Assembly: GCF_000317205.1 (NCBI RefSeq)
Contig: NZ_AJLK01000039.1
Location: 1 to 64,000, forward strand
DNA: 64,000 nt
Direction of reading: 5' to 3'
Source of the DNA: Fischerella muscicola PCC 7414
GTDB taxonomy: Bacteria > Cyanobacteriota > Cyanobacteriia > Cyanobacteriales > Nostocaceae
Shown here in pieces: positions 26,733 through 36,031 of this stretch. A model generated the notes under the pieces. It saw only the letters and a list, made by a program, of their open reading frames with translations, did no database searches and was not told the DNA's origin. Both the position numbers and the translations under genes were made by a program. Position 1 is the stretch's first letter, and each line of letters starts with the position of its first letter.

Positions 26733-27842
26733 ATGAGCAAAACCATCGTTGTTAAAATCGGCACTTCTAGTCTGACTCAACCAGAAACTGGACAATTAGC
26801 AATTTCCACCATTGCAACCTTAGCGGAAACTCTGTCGCACCTGCGGCGACAGGGACATCAGGTAATTTTGGTTTCTTCTGGTGCTGTGGGAGTGGGTTGT
26901 GCGCGCTTGGGTTTAACAGAAAGACCGAAAGCGATCGCCCTCAAACAAGCAGTTGCAGCAGTTGGACAAGGGCGGTTAATCCGCGTCTATGATGATTTAT
27001 TTACCACCCTGCAACAGCCAATTGCTCAAGTATTGCTGACTCGTAGCGACTTGGTACAGCGCAGTCGCTATCTCAATGTTTACAACACCTTTAAGGAATT
27101 GCTGGAATTAGGTGTAATTCCTGTGGTAAACGAAAATGACACCGTAGCAGTGGAGGAACTCAAATTTGGTGACAATGACACTCTTTCAGCTTTAGTTGCT
27201 AGCTTAGTGCATGCAGATTGGCTATTTTTGCTCACTGATGTAGATCGACTTTATTCTGCCGATCCTCGTTTTGTGCCTGATGCCCAGCCAATCGCCTTAG
27301 TAAGTAGTATCAAAGAATTAGAAGAACTACAAGTGCAAACAGGTACTCAAGGTTCCCCATGGGGTACAGGTGGCATGGTAACGAAAATTTCCGCAGCGCG
27401 AATTGCCACTGCTGCTGGTGTTCGTACCGTAATTACTGAAGGTAAGTGCCCCCAAAATATTGAAAAAATTTTACAAGGAGAACCTATTGGGACTCATTTT
27501 GAACCCCATTTAGAACCAACATCTGCCCGTAAACGCTGGATCGCCTATGGTCTAGTTCCTTCTGGAAAATTGTATTTAGACGAAGGTGCTGTAGTTGCAA
27601 TTTCCCAAGCTGGCAAATCTCTATTAGCTGCTGGTATTACTGCTTTAGCAGGTGAATTTGATGCTCAAGATGCTGTGCTTTTGTGTGACTCTAAAGGTAA
27701 TGAAATTGCAAGAGGAATTGTCAATTACAGCAAAGCAGAACTACAACAGATTTGCGGGCGGCACTCCCGCGAAATTCCGGTAATTTTAGGGTATGAAGGT
27801 GCAGAAACTGTAGTCCACCGGGATAATTTGGTTTTGACTTAG
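26733..27842 (+). CDS. proB: Glutamate 5-kinase ProB, 369 aa
   Basis: First enzyme of proline synthesis: phosphorylates glutamate with ATP to glutamyl-5-phosphate. The amino-acid kinase fold shows [11 protein letters not shown] at the start, [51 protein letters not shown] and [12 protein letters not shown]. Residues about 280-365 are a PUA domain, giving the long bacterial form. The length is standard. The leader is a heptamer array with no Shine-Dalgarno sequence. No proA is present next to it. Confidence 0.96.
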   Translation: MSKTIVVKIGTSSLTQPETGQLAISTIATLAETLSHLRRQGHQVILVSSGAVGVGCARLGLTERPKAIALKQAVAAVGQGRLIRVYDDLFTTLQQPIAQVLLTRSDLVQRSRYLNVYNTFKELLELGVIPVVNENDTVAVEELKFGDNDTLSALVASLVHADWLFLLTDVDRLYSADPRFVPDAQPIALVSSIKELEELQVQTGTQGSPWGTGGMVTKISAARIATAAGVRTVITEGKCPQNIEKILQGEPIGTHFEPHLEPTSARKRWIAYGLVPSGKLYLDEGAVVAISQAGKSLLAAGITALAGEFDAQDAVLLCDSKGNEIARGIVNYSKAELQQICGRHSREIPVILGYEGAETVVHRDNLVLT

Positions 27843-27954
27843 TACTAAATTGGAACTCTGCTATCTGGTGCGCCAAACTTTGCGTACTTTTGCGTTTCAA
27901 TAGTTTTATATAGTTTCAAGTCAATCATACTTAAAAAACATCATAGCTTTTTTC

Positions 27955-27994
27955 AACGCAGAGGAACGCAGAGTTAGCGCTAAGGTACGCAGAG
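27955..27994. repeat. Dispersed repeat, ACGCAGAGG-type
   Basis: AACGCAGAGGAACGCAGAGT followed by TAGCGCTAAGGTACGCAGAG. It is a close relative of 8871-8911 and 52907-52942. Confidence 0.75.
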
Positions 27995-28052
27995 TGTAAC
28001 CTGATTTTTTCGCTACGAATTTATGATTTTTTACTTAGATATTTAGATATGC

Positions 28053-28238
28053 TTAACCTATGCAACTTTTATAATTAACACCACGATATTTAAGTTGAAA
28101 ACATTGTTGATTCGTGGTATTTTTAACCTGATGAATCTCGTAAGCAACTCCTCGGTAATTACCTTTTTGACTATTATCTGATGCTGGTAATTGAGTAGCC
28201 TGAGATTGATAACGAATGCCACGATAAGATAGATGCAT
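28053..28238 (-). CDS. DUF4278 small protein, 61 aa
   Basis: Contains three copies of the YRG motif in near-identical settings: LSYRGIRYQ at the start, GNYRGVAYE in the middle and LKYRGVNYK at the end. This is the pattern of the cyanobacterial DUF4278 family. There is no signal peptide or membrane helix, and the protein is basic and polar. The ATG at 28238 has a TAGAGGAAAT-like sequence upstream. Function is unknown. It lies between proB and cinA on the opposite strand from proB. Confidence 0.75.
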   Translation of the reverse strand: MHLSYRGIRYQSQATQLPASDNSQKGNYRGVAYEIHQVKNTTNQQCFQLKYRGVNYKSCIG

Positions 28239-28376
28239 ATTTCCTCTAGAAATTAGCGAATTTTTGATTAGTTGCTATATAACTAATCAAGCTCTTCTGA
28301 GGCTTTTACGAAAAAATATTATGAATTTATGTAAACTAACAGAGGACGAAAGTCAGTTATCAGTTGATAACTGTAC

Positions 28377-28398
28377 AGACGCGATGTTCCTCGCGTCT
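28377..28398. repeat. AGACGCGA-TGTTCC-TCGCGTCT hairpin repeat
   Basis: Perfect 8-base arms around TGTTCC, flanked by GTTATCAGTTGATAACTG and AACTGATAACTG words. The inverse form lies at 41090-41111. Confidence 0.75.
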
Positions 28399-28414
28399 CT
28401 AACTGATAACTGTC

Positions 28415-29665
28415 TTACCTTGTCAGCAACTTCCGTCGCAGTTGATCCAAAGCGCTACAAGCGCTAAGATGACGAACTAAAGACCGACTCCGTCCTGTAC
28501 CCCAACGATATTCAAAACTCTCTACTTCGCCGTTTGGTTTTGCCAAACCAATGTAAACCAAACCAACTGGCTTAGTCTCAGTCCCACCAGTCGGCCCAGC
28601 AATACCAGTAATACTCAGTCCCCAACTAGTGCCAAGACGCGATCGCACACCCAATGCCATTTGTTCTGCTACAGTAGCACTAACCGCCCCAAATTTTGCT
28701 AAATCTTCGGCACTGACACCTAAGAGATTGATTTTGACAGAGTTATCGTAGGAAATTACTCCACCCCAAAAGTAATCAGAACTACCAGAAATTTCTGTTA
28801 ACATCTGTCCTAGTCCGCCACCAGTGCAGGATTCTGCTACAGAAAGGGTTTCTTTATCTCTACGCAATAACTCACCAACAACAGAAGCAAGGGTGTCATC
28901 ATCAGCACCGTAATAATCTAGTCCAGCAATATCTTGGAGTTGCTTGTGTACAGGTGCAATCAATTCCTGTGCTGCGGCTTCAGTAGCAGCTTTTGCTGAA
29001 ATCCGTAATTTGACTTCTCCCTTGCTAGCGTAAGGGGCTACGGTGGGATTGGTTAAATTAAGATAAGCAGCGACTTTTTCTGCTAAAGCAGATTCAGGAA
29101 TGCCCCAAAACTTTAACATGCGACTGTAAATAATTTCCTTACCCCAACCAAGGTTTCGTAAATAGGGTACTGCGGTTTCTTCCCACATCCGTTGCATTTC
29201 GCTTGGTACACCAGGGAAGGTAAATATTGTTAATCCTGGTTGGGGTTGCCAGATGATACCTGGTGCTGTACCAGTAGGATTAGGTAATATTTCTGCTCCT
29301 TTAGGTATCAAAGCTTGCTTGCGATTGCTGGGTGTCATTTGTCGACCGCGCTGAGCGTATTTACGGGCAATATCTTCGATAATTTCAGGGCGTTCTACTA
29401 AAGGAGTGTTAAAAAAATCGGCAATAGTTTCGCAAGTAAGGTCATCTGGTGTCGGGCCAAGACCGCCTGTAAAAATTAATATTTCTGCTCTTTGACTAGC
29501 TATTTCAATAACATGCTTGAGTCTTTCGGGGTTATCTCCTACGACTGTTTGATAGTAGTGAGGAATCCCTAATTTTGCTAATTGAATTGCCAAATATTGA
29601 GCATTGCTGTTAAGGATATTTCCCAACAGCATTTCAGTACCAACACAAATAATTTCTGCACTCAT
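28415..29665 (-). CDS. cinA: CinA family protein (competence/damage-inducible; nicotinamide-nucleotide amidohydrolase), 416 aa
   Basis: The N-terminal MoCF-like domain has EIICVGTEMLLGNILNSN and FTGGLGPTPDDLT. The C-terminal amidohydrolase domain (PncC type) has VAESCTGGGLGQMLTEISGS and GVISYDNSVK. The family hydrolyses NMN and handles ADP-ribose-type damage products. The start at 29665 (MSAEIICVG) is preferred; 30 further in-frame residues upstream (PCPPCPLFLLPLSSLSL) are only the translation of a purine-rich tandem repeat. The length is then normal for CinA. It is followed upstream by glyA on the same strand. Confidence 0.93.
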   Translation of the reverse strand: MSAEIICVGTEMLLGNILNSNAQYLAIQLAKLGIPHYYQTVVGDNPERLKHVIEIASQRAEILIFTGGLGPTPDDLTCETIADFFNTPLVERPEIIEDIARKYAQRGRQMTPSNRKQALIPKGAEILPNPTGTAPGIIWQPQPGLTIFTFPGVPSEMQRMWEETAVPYLRNLGWGKEIIYSRMLKFWGIPESALAEKVAAYLNLTNPTVAPYASKGEVKLRISAKAATEAAAQELIAPVHKQLQDIAGLDYYGADDDTLASVVGELLRRDKETLSVAESCTGGGLGQMLTEISGSSDYFWGGVISYDNSVKINLLGVSAEDLAKFGAVSATVAEQMALGVRSRLGTSWGLSITGIAGPTGGTETKPVGLVYIGLAKPNGEVESFEYRWGTGRSRSLVRHLSACSALDQLRRKLLTR

Positions 29666-29669
29666 GGGA

Positions 29670-29745
29670 GGGATTAGGGACAAGGAAGACAAGGGAAGGA
29701 GGAAAAGGGGACAAGGAGGACAAGGGAAGGAGGACAAGGGAGAAT
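29670..29745. repeat. Purine-rich tandem repeat (GGACAAGG / GGAAGGA units)
   Basis: Degenerate AGGGACAAGG and GGAAGGAGG units between glyA and cinA. Similar sequence is found near 12500-12570, 38950-39020 and inside the coding region at 46976-47032. Confidence 0.65.
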
Positions 29746-29804
29746 TATTTAACAAGTCTCTTCCCGATCCTTGATCCGTGATCCCTAATCCCCGATCCCG
29801 TATT

Positions 29805-31088
29805 TTAGGCTAACGCTGGTACAGGAATTACCAAGTGTGGGTACAAGGGGAAGCGATCGCACAGTGCTGCTACCCGTCGCCGACAATCAACAGCAACACT
29901 TTCGGAATCTGGGTTTAATAGGCGATCAGCAATAATATTACCAATCTCTGTAAAGTCTGCCACTTCCAGACCCCGTGTGGTCATAGCCGGAGAACCCAAT
30001 CTCAAGCCACTAGTAACAAAGGGTGATTCTGGATCGAAAGGAACTGTATTTTTATTGGTAGTAACATTTACCACACTTAAATACTGTTCTGCTTGTTTTC
30101 CAGTCATGCCTATACTACGTAAATCTACGAGCATCACATGATTATCTGTTCCATTAGATACTAGCTTCAAGCCAAGATTTTGGAGTTGTGTAGCTAAGGC
30201 GCGGGCATTGTCAATAACTTGAGCAGAATAAGTTTTAAATTCTGGTTTTAGTGCTTCTCCAAAAGCGACCGCTTTAGCTGCGATGACGTGTTCTAATGGT
30301 CCACCTTGAGTACCAGGGAAAACAGCTTTATCTAGTTTTTTACCCAATTCTGGGTCACGGGTCATAATTAAACCACCTCTGGGTCCCCGTAGGGTTTTGT
30401 GGGTAGTTGTTGTCACCACATCACAATAAGGGATGGGATTGGGGTGTAAGCCAGTAGCAACCAAACCAGCGATATGGGCAATATCTGCTAGTAAGTATGC
30501 ACCAACTTCATCAGCAATGCTGCGGAACTTTTCAAAATCGATGACACGGGGATAGGCAGAATAACCACAAATTAAGAGCTTAGGACGCTCCCTTAGCGCC
30601 AGCTCTCGAACTTGGTTATAGTCTAGTTGTTCTGTTTCCTGATTGACACCGTAATGAACAACCTTAAACCATTTGCCCGACACATTCACAGGTGAACCGT
30701 GAGTAAGGTGTCCACCGTGAGACAAGTCCATCCCCATGATCGTGTCTCCTGGTTCTAGGAGACTCAGAAATACAGCAAAATTTGCCTGTGCGCCAGAGTG
30801 GGGTTGTACGTTTGCATGAGCTGCACCAAACAGTTGTTTAGCACGATCAATCGCGATTTGCTCTATTTGGTCTATAAATTCACAACCGCCATAGTAACGT
30901 TTACCAGGCAAACCCTCAGCATACTTATTTGTCAGCACTGAACCCTGTGCAGCCAGTACAGCCGCAGAGGTGAAGTTTTCGCTTGCAATCAACTCCAAAT
31001 GGTCACGTTGACGCTGTAGTTCTTTGTTGATCAAATCCGCAACAACAGGATCACAGGAGGTCAAAAAATCTGAATTGGTCAGAGTCAC
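29805..31088 (-). CDS. glyA: Serine hydroxymethyltransferase GlyA, 427 aa
   Basis: PLP enzyme interconverting serine and glycine with tetrahydrofolate; in cyanobacteria it supports one-carbon supply and photorespiration. Recognisable landmarks: [56 protein letters not shown], the PLP lysine in [18 protein letters not shown] and [16 protein letters not shown] near the C-terminus. It is full length. The upstream region holds six perfect GGTTGTT heptamers at 31125-31166, 37 bases from the start codon. Confidence 0.97.
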   Translation of the reverse strand: MTLTNSDFLTSCDPVVADLINKELQRQRDHLELIASENFTSAAVLAAQGSVLTNKYAEGLPGKRYYGGCEFIDQIEQIAIDRAKQLFGAAHANVQPHSGAQANFAVFLSLLEPGDTIMGMDLSHGGHLTHGSPVNVSGKWFKVVHYGVNQETEQLDYNQVRELALRERPKLLICGYSAYPRVIDFEKFRSIADEVGAYLLADIAHIAGLVATGLHPNPIPYCDVVTTTTHKTLRGPRGGLIMTRDPELGKKLDKAVFPGTQGGPLEHVIAAKAVAFGEALKPEFKTYSAQVIDNARALATQLQNLGLKLVSNGTDNHVMLVDLRSIGMTGKQAEQYLSVVNVTTNKNTVPFDPESPFVTSGLRLGSPAMTTRGLEVADFTEIGNIIADRLLNPDSESVAVDCRRRVAALCDRFPLYPHLVIPVPALA

Positions 31089-31563
31089 TTTTAGCTATCC
31101 TTAATGGCAATTTGTATTCAAGTAGGTTGTTGGTTGTTGGTTGTTGGTTGTTGGTTGTTGGTTGTTAGTAGTTAACCACTATCTACTAACCACTAACCAC
31201 TAACCATTAACCACGAGCAACATGTTTATTCACACCAACCTATTTATCAAGTATGAACCATTGCTGGTATTTATTGGTTCTCATGAATTTATGTATTAGT
31301 TTTTACTACAAAAAAGATTATCCAACATACAATAAACTTAAATCCTACTAAAACTAATTTTCTTGGATTGTTATCAACTGCATATTTTCAAATTGGTTTG
31401 GAAACTGAGCAATAGATATCTGATGGATTTAACAGATAAGTGGTCTCGCAAGTATAGGAGATAGATTGTTAAATACAACTGCTACTAAATTAGAATCTAC
31501 AATCCAAAATACCAATCTTAGAGGAAAGATACAGAACTATTGAGGAGTTACAGGAGGGATTGG
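31089..31563. other. Intergenic region between divergent glyA and a small Cys gene
   Basis: About 475 bases. The glyA-proximal third is STRR. The rest is AT-rich sequence with no convincing hairpin or gene. It must contain both promoters. Confidence 0.5.
31125..31166. repeat. Six perfect GGTTGTT heptamers
   Basis: GGTTGTT is repeated six times without error, then decays into AGTAGTTAACCACTA and several ACTAACC units to about 31215. It is the cleanest STRR in the window. Confidence 0.9.
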
Positions 31564-31761
31564 ATGCTAGTAATTTTAATGGAAGATCAGATCCTTGCCC
31601 CTCAGCAAGTTTGTCAGTCTTGTTTGCTCGCTGATAGTAGTGGTCAACCTCGTTGGCGTCAAGGTCAACTACGTTGTGGTCATACGGTTAGTAAAATGAC
31701 TGAGCGTCAACCAGTTCAATATGAGTGTATGATGGGTTTTCGCATTGTTAACATAGAATGA
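31564..31761 (+). CDS. Small Cys-containing conserved hypothetical protein, 65 aa
   Basis: The start at ATG 31564 is set by a near-perfect AGGAGGG at 31552-31558; the upstream TTG at 31540 would place the binding site inside the gene. The protein has QVCQSCLLADSSGQPRWRQGQLRCGHTV and a later Cys (YECMMGF): CxxC, then CGH, then C, a possible zinc-binding arrangement. It ends at IVNIE. I do not recognise a named family. It lies upstream of the Tic20-like gene on the same strand, 87 bases away, and may share its transcript. Confidence 0.65.
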   Translation: MLVILMEDQILAPQQVCQSCLLADSSGQPRWRQGQLRCGHTVSKMTERQPVQYECMMGFRIVNIE

Positions 31762-31848
31762 AGCTAATTTACTGGAAATAATCAACAACTTAACTGCGTT
31801 ATTCTAGGTTCATGTGACTATTGAATTTTAACCATAGGAGAGCGCAGT

Positions 31849-32328
31849 ATGACTTGGCGTGGGTCTACAACAGTTAAAGACAGGATTTTTGCTTGCTTGC
31901 CTTATTTACTTCCTGTTGTTGAAGTTTTTGCATTTGGTCAATTTTTTCTCACCCAGTTTCCACCCGTGCAATATTTATTTTTGCCCTTGCTGCCATTATT
32001 GAGAATTTACTATGGCGTTCGCTATGCTGGATTGATTATTTTCTTTGCTTTATTTATCTTTGTGGTGCGAAACGAAAAAATCAGTCATTTTATTCGTTTC
32101 AACACTATGCAGGCAATTTTGCTGGACATTATAGTTTTCTTGTTTGGTGTCCTCACTGATGTTGTTGGACTGCTTCCAGCTGGGGGTTTTGCCGTCCAGA
32201 CCTTATACACTACAGTTTTTCTGGGCGTAGTGGCAGCATGTGTATATTCTATGATCCAATCGCTGTTAGGGCGTTACGCAGAAATTCCCGCCATTTCTGA
32301 TGCGGTATATATGCAACTGCCACGCTAG
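31849..32328 (+). CDS. Tic20 family membrane protein, 159 aa
   Basis: Cyanobacterial homologue of the chloroplast inner-envelope protein Tic20 (also Ycf60-like). The start MTWRGSTTVKDRIFACLPYL is characteristic, and four hydrophobic helices are readable (about 15-35, 45-72, 88-110, 118-138). In plastids Tic20 is a protein-import channel component; its role in cyanobacteria is not settled. An AGGAGAG stretch precedes the ATG. Confidence 0.85.
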   Translation: MTWRGSTTVKDRIFACLPYLLPVVEVFAFGQFFLTQFPPVQYLFLPLLPLLRIYYGVRYAGLIIFFALFIFVVRNEKISHFIRFNTMQAILLDIIVFLFGVLTDVVGLLPAGGFAVQTLYTTVFLGVVAACVYSMIQSLLGRYAEIPAISDAVYMQLPR

Positions 32329-32331
32329 CTA

Positions 32332-33105
32332 TCAACTACCTGCTACTGTGTTTTCCAGGCGACCAATGCCTTCGATTTCTATACGGACGCGATCGCCTAT
32401 ATTCAGAGGCCCAACTCCCACAGGCGTACCTGTCAGCACAACATCCCCCGGTAATAGTGTCATGATCTGACTGATGTAAGACACAAGGTAGTCTGGGGGA
32501 AAGACCATTTGGTCTATAGTGGCAGATTGTACAGGAGTAGACTCTTCATTTAAGAAAGTCTGTAATCTGGCTCCTGGGCTTAATTCACGGACAATCCATG
32601 GGCCAAGGGGACAGAATGTATCAAAACTTTTTGCTCGTGTCCATTGACCATCTTTTTTTTGTAAGTCCCGCGCCGTTACATCATTAGCGATTGTATAACC
32701 CCAAATCTTCATTTGGGCTTCTTTAGGTGTGCAATTAAAAGCGCGATCGCCAATAACTAATGCTAATTCTCCTTCATAGTCTACTCGTTGTGACTGTGGT
32801 GGATACTGAATTTTTGCTAACGAAGCAATTACAGATGTGGGCGGTTTGAGAAAAATCAGTGGTTCAGCAGGCACCTCAGTTTCCATTTCCGCCGCATGTT
32901 CCGCATAATTTTTGCCGACAGCTATGATTTTTGAAGGCGCACAAGGAGCTAAAATTTCATAATCATCTGGTTCTAAAATCAAATCTGTAGGTTGACCTTG
33001 TAACCAGGGTGGAGCATCCAGCACCTGAACTTTCATGGAAAGTTGTAGCAAACCATAGTAAATCTGCCCTTCTGGATTTTGAACTCGCACAAAGCGCTGC
33101 GCCAT
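32332..33105 (-). CDS. Fumarylacetoacetate hydrolase (FAH) family protein, 257 aa
   Basis: Conserved FAH features in order: IIAVGKNYAEHAAEM, LIFLKPPTSVIAS, the metal-binding YEGELALVIGDRA, YTIANDVTARDLQKKDGQWT, AKSFDTFCPLGPWIV and GDVVLTGTPVGVGPLNIGDR. Members are 2-hydroxyhepta-2,4-dienedioate isomerases, acylpyruvases or oxaloacetate decarboxylases; the substrate cannot be decided here. It is convergent with the Tic20-like gene: the two stop codons are only 3 bases apart. Confidence 0.9.
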   Translation of the reverse strand: MAQRFVRVQNPEGQIYYGLLQLSMKVQVLDAPPWLQGQPTDLILEPDDYEILAPCAPSKIIAVGKNYAEHAAEMETEVPAEPLIFLKPPTSVIASLAKIQYPPQSQRVDYEGELALVIGDRAFNCTPKEAQMKIWGYTIANDVTARDLQKKDGQWTRAKSFDTFCPLGPWIVRELSPGARLQTFLNEESTPVQSATIDQMVFPPDYLVSYISQIMTLLPGDVVLTGTPVGVGPLNIGDRVRIEIEGIGRLENTVAGS

Positions 33106-33642
33106 AACCTTGATGAATACCTCTATTTGTAATCAAATCGCTTCTCGAGTCAATTGTCTACAATCCAAAGTCTATAAACTCATGACTAACTTTTACCAGT
33201 ATCAGAAGTGGTGTGTCGAATTACCTAATTACCTAATTAGCAAGGGCAAACACAAGATGAGTTGAAACTGTATGCAGTTCCAGCTTGCTCGTTTTGCCAA
33301 TGGACGTCAACTGAACACCAACTAGGGATAAGTAGGTGAACCCAACAGACGCGTAGAACACGAGGTAGTTTCTCCCAGAGTAGGGCTTCTCGCACGCAAA
33401 ATCCAAAATTGTTATTACTCACCTCCTTGTTGAATCATATTTTAATTTCAGTCTTAAAAAACGCTACACTCAGAAATTGTGTAAAACTCCTAAATAATTA
33501 CAAATGGGATTTCACACTCTACAAATTTCCTGTATGATCGTAGTTCCTTGTTGCTGTATATATAGATAGGTAATTGTATAAAATTTTACAATTAATCCCT
33601 ATTGACATCAGCAGCCACATAGTCCAAAAGGAGATTGAAACC
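33106..33642. other. Intergenic region between FAH gene and rpsF, with a degraded CGTAGACGCG-type repeat
   Basis: About 540 bases. At 33340-33395 there is ACAGACGCGTAGAACACGAGG-like repeat sequence. Before rpsF the AT content rises and a promoter is likely around 33530-33580, but I could not fix it. An open frame at 33237-33422 falls on the repeat and is not credible. Confidence 0.5.
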
Positions 33643-33963
33643 ATGCAAACAGTTTATGAAACAATGTACATCCTGCGTCCTGATTTAGGGGATGAACAGG
33701 TAGAGCAAATTATTTCTAAGTATGAGAACTTGCTGCGGGAACAAGGAGCTGACAATATCCAAAGTCAGAACCGAGGCAAGCGTCGTTTAGCTTATGAAAT
33801 TAAAAAGCAAAGAGATGGCATCTATATCCAACTGAACTATACTGGTCCAGGCAAAATGATTGCGGTGTTAGAACGGGCTATGCGTCTGAGTGAAGAAGTG
33901 ATTCGCTATCTAACAATCAATCAACAGGTACAAGAGCCAAAAGCTTCTACAGAAGCAGCATAG
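33643..33963 (+). CDS. rpsF: 30S ribosomal protein S6, 106 aa
   Basis: Small-subunit protein that pairs with S18 on the platform of the 30S subunit. [20 protein letters not shown] is the standard start; [20 protein letters not shown] and [13 protein letters not shown] follow as in all S6 proteins. The start at 33643 has AAAAGGAG at good spacing; the upstream in-frame residues have none. It ends in a short acidic/Ala tail (EPKASTEAA). As in other cyanobacteria it stands alone rather than next to rpsR. Confidence 0.97.
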   Translation: MQTVYETMYILRPDLGDEQVEQIISKYENLLREQGADNIQSQNRGKRRLAYEIKKQRDGIYIQLNYTGPGKMIAVLERAMRLSEEVIRYLTINQQVQEPKASTEAA

Positions 33964-34031
33964 GTGGTTAGTGTTTAGTAGTTAGTGGTTATTAGTTAGT
34001 GGTCAAAAACTAACAACTAACAACTAACCAA

Positions 34032-34061
34032 TGTAGAGACGCGCCATGGCGCGTCTCTACA
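34032..34061. repeat. Perfect 30-base CCATGG-centred palindrome
   Basis: TGTAGAGACGCGCCA is followed directly by its exact reverse complement. It lies 70 bases after the rpsF stop, within STRR sequence, and could act as a strong hairpin in RNA. Same family as 12451-12480 and 58958-58977. Confidence 0.85.
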
Positions 34062-34227
34062 ACAACTAACAATTTATATTTCAAAAAAGTAAAAAAATTC
34101 GTTTTTCCACTTGCCGATTTCTCCGGGAATGCTAAATTAACTAGTACTTGGAAGTACTAGCCAAAAGCAGTACAACCGCGTTTATACCTAAAAGGGGAAA
34201 GATTATTCACCGGAGCTAGTTGCCACT

Positions 34228-34788
34228 GTGAGCCAAACTGATAACTCCAATATTCAAGCTCTCTCTACAGAAGTATCGAAGTTGCGTCAAGAATTGCAAC
34301 TTCGCGATCAATTAGTGCAACAGCTGTCTCAAGAACTGTTCCGACTGGTGAAGGGTAACACTAACTTTATGCCCCAGCCAGAAATGTCTGAGCGTTATCA
34401 AAGTCAGCTTCAAACTTTGCGAGAACAACTACAAGTAGTTGAACAACAAGTAACTTTTTATCAAGAACAAATTGCAACTCGAGATGTCGAAATCTATCAG
34501 TTGCGTCAGTCAGTGCAAGAACTAACTGATCGCAGCCGGATGTTAGAGCAAGTAGTACAGGAGTTACCACAAATTTATCGTCGTAAGTTTGAAGAGCGTA
34601 TGGCTCCTGTTAGAGAAAAAGTAGCAATGCTACAACGAGAAAATCGCCAGTTACAAGCAGAACTGCAAAGCGTGAGTTATCGTTTGGCACTGAAAACTCG
34701 TACAACTTCTCACAGTGGTATAGATTTACCAAATTTTCCGCCGATGGCATCCGACGCAAGTAATGTTTCTACTGTGCAAAATGCCTAA
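34228..34788 (+). CDS. Coiled-coil hypothetical protein, 186 aa
   Basis: Start GTG at 34228 (MSQTDNSNIQAL). Residues about 10-60 and 65-155 are coiled coil rich in Gln, Glu, Leu and Arg (VEQQVTFYQEQIATRDVEIY; KVAMLQRENRQLQAELQSVS). There is no signal peptide or membrane helix. I do not recognise a named family. It could be a structural or scaffold protein. It is separated from rpsF by 264 bases of repeats and from the STAS gene by a 251-base convergent gap. Confidence 0.7.
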   Translation: MSQTDNSNIQALSTEVSKLRQELQLRDQLVQQLSQELFRLVKGNTNFMPQPEMSERYQSQLQTLREQLQVVEQQVTFYQEQIATRDVEIYQLRQSVQELTDRSRMLEQVVQELPQIYRRKFEERMAPVREKVAMLQRENRQLQAELQSVSYRLALKTRTTSHSGIDLPNFPPMASDASNVSTVQNA

Positions 34789-35039
34789 ACTTTCATTTTG
34801 GCTACGTCAGCATGTGGCATGGCAGTTTTAAGAATGTTAGATCATGGTTGTTTTTGGTTATTTAGTAGCACTTACAGCCAAAACACCAATTATTTGAGAA
34901 TCAACAGCTCTAACAAAAAAGTTTATAGGAAAATCTGTTCCCACGCTAGCTAATTCGGGTAGTTTATGAAGTGCAAAAGTCAGTACTGCAAAGCCACTGC
35001 TTGACCTAACCATTAGTTTTCATTTGTGGAGTGGCACTT

Positions 35040-35393
35040 TTAACGTACCAGTTGCAAATTACTTTTGTTCACAAAATCTGAGATTTCTTCTTGATGATCA
35101 ACAATTTCAAATACTAAATCCAATTTAGTGATTTCTAAAACTAACCTAACAGGTGCTTGTACATTGCACAGCATCAAACGGCAACCTTGTTGTCGTGCAG
35201 CTTTCAAACCATTAACCAAAGCTACTAAGCCGGAACTATCCATAAAATCCACCTCAGCCAAATCAATTACCCAGAGTTGATCACGTTCGGGTAATAATTC
35301 AGCCATCTTTTTGCTTAAAGCCACACCGCCCTCTAAGTCCATACGTCCTTGAGGCTGAAACAAGATAATTTGGCGTTCTGATATGAGAGTCAT
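35040..35393 (-). CDS. STAS domain protein (anti-sigma factor antagonist type), 117 aa
   Basis: Residues about 10-105 form a STAS domain: IILFQPQGRMDLEGGVALSK, LWVIDLAEVDFMDSSGLVAL and LVLEITKLDLVFEIV. The Ser in the DSSG motif is the usual phosphorylation site used in partner switching with an anti-sigma kinase. The partner is not in the window. The start is taken as ATG 35393 (MTLISERQ); 12 more in-frame residues from 35429 have no better signal. Confidence 0.85.
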   Translation of the reverse strand: MTLISERQIILFQPQGRMDLEGGVALSKKMAELLPERDQLWVIDLAEVDFMDSSGLVALVNGLKAARQQGCRLMLCNVQAPVRLVLEITKLDLVFEIVDHQEEISDFVNKSNLQLVR

Positions 35394-36031
35394 AAATGTT
35401 CTTTGGGTAATTGAATCAATAAAAAACAAAAAATAGGCATAAAAACTGCTTCATTTGCTACCGTAAAAACACTGAGTTAACCAAAAAGCTGGTAACTTAC
35501 AGCAGTGCGGTAGAGACGAATGTTTTCAGTATTCATGCCGTATAATTTGTCTTAACTTTCCCCAATATAGGCATAAGCATCTGAGAATTTCAGTAGTATC
35601 CGTATCTTTTACAAAATTTTTATATTTATCCTGCATGTTTATAAATTTTTAATAAAAAATTTTTGCTTGATATCAGTAGGTGTACTGATGTGGTATATAG
35701 TTAATCTACAGAAATCATGTCATTACGCGTCAAAACTGATACTAATGTATTTTTAGGTGAAAGGTAAATTTTCCCAAAACTCTCACCTATTCATGAGTTT
35801 AAGCAGACTTTTTCAGAAAAACTCGTAGTTATTTTGTAGCATTTATACCCTGTGATTTTGTTAGTATTTAGATATTATCTGTGTCCAAACTGATGAGTTT
35901 GATAAAGTTTTGTAAAGTTTTACAGATACTTGACTAATTATCCCTTGATGGTGCATGACTCGATTGACACACCATTAGAAAAAAAGCCAAGATATAGTAA
36001 AAGTAAACATTTGTAAAGGCTGCGGTGCTGA
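35394..36031. other. Gene-free region between divergent STAS and DedA genes
   Basis: About 640 bases of AT-rich sequence. The only clear structure is a 7-base-stem hairpin ATCAGTA-GGTG-TACTGAT at 35672-35689. No open frame here is convincing. Confidence 0.5.

Noticed and set aside
28264-28467. 67-codon frame between DUF4278 and cinA
   Set aside because: It reads through the AGACGCGA hairpin repeat and overlaps the cinA 3' end on the other strand.
31125-31215. Regular short repeats that might be a CRISPR array
   Set aside because: Units are 7 bases with no spacers and no cas genes; these are STRRs.
33237-33422. 61-codon minus-strand frame upstream of rpsF
   Set aside because: Translation of a degraded dispersed repeat; no family.
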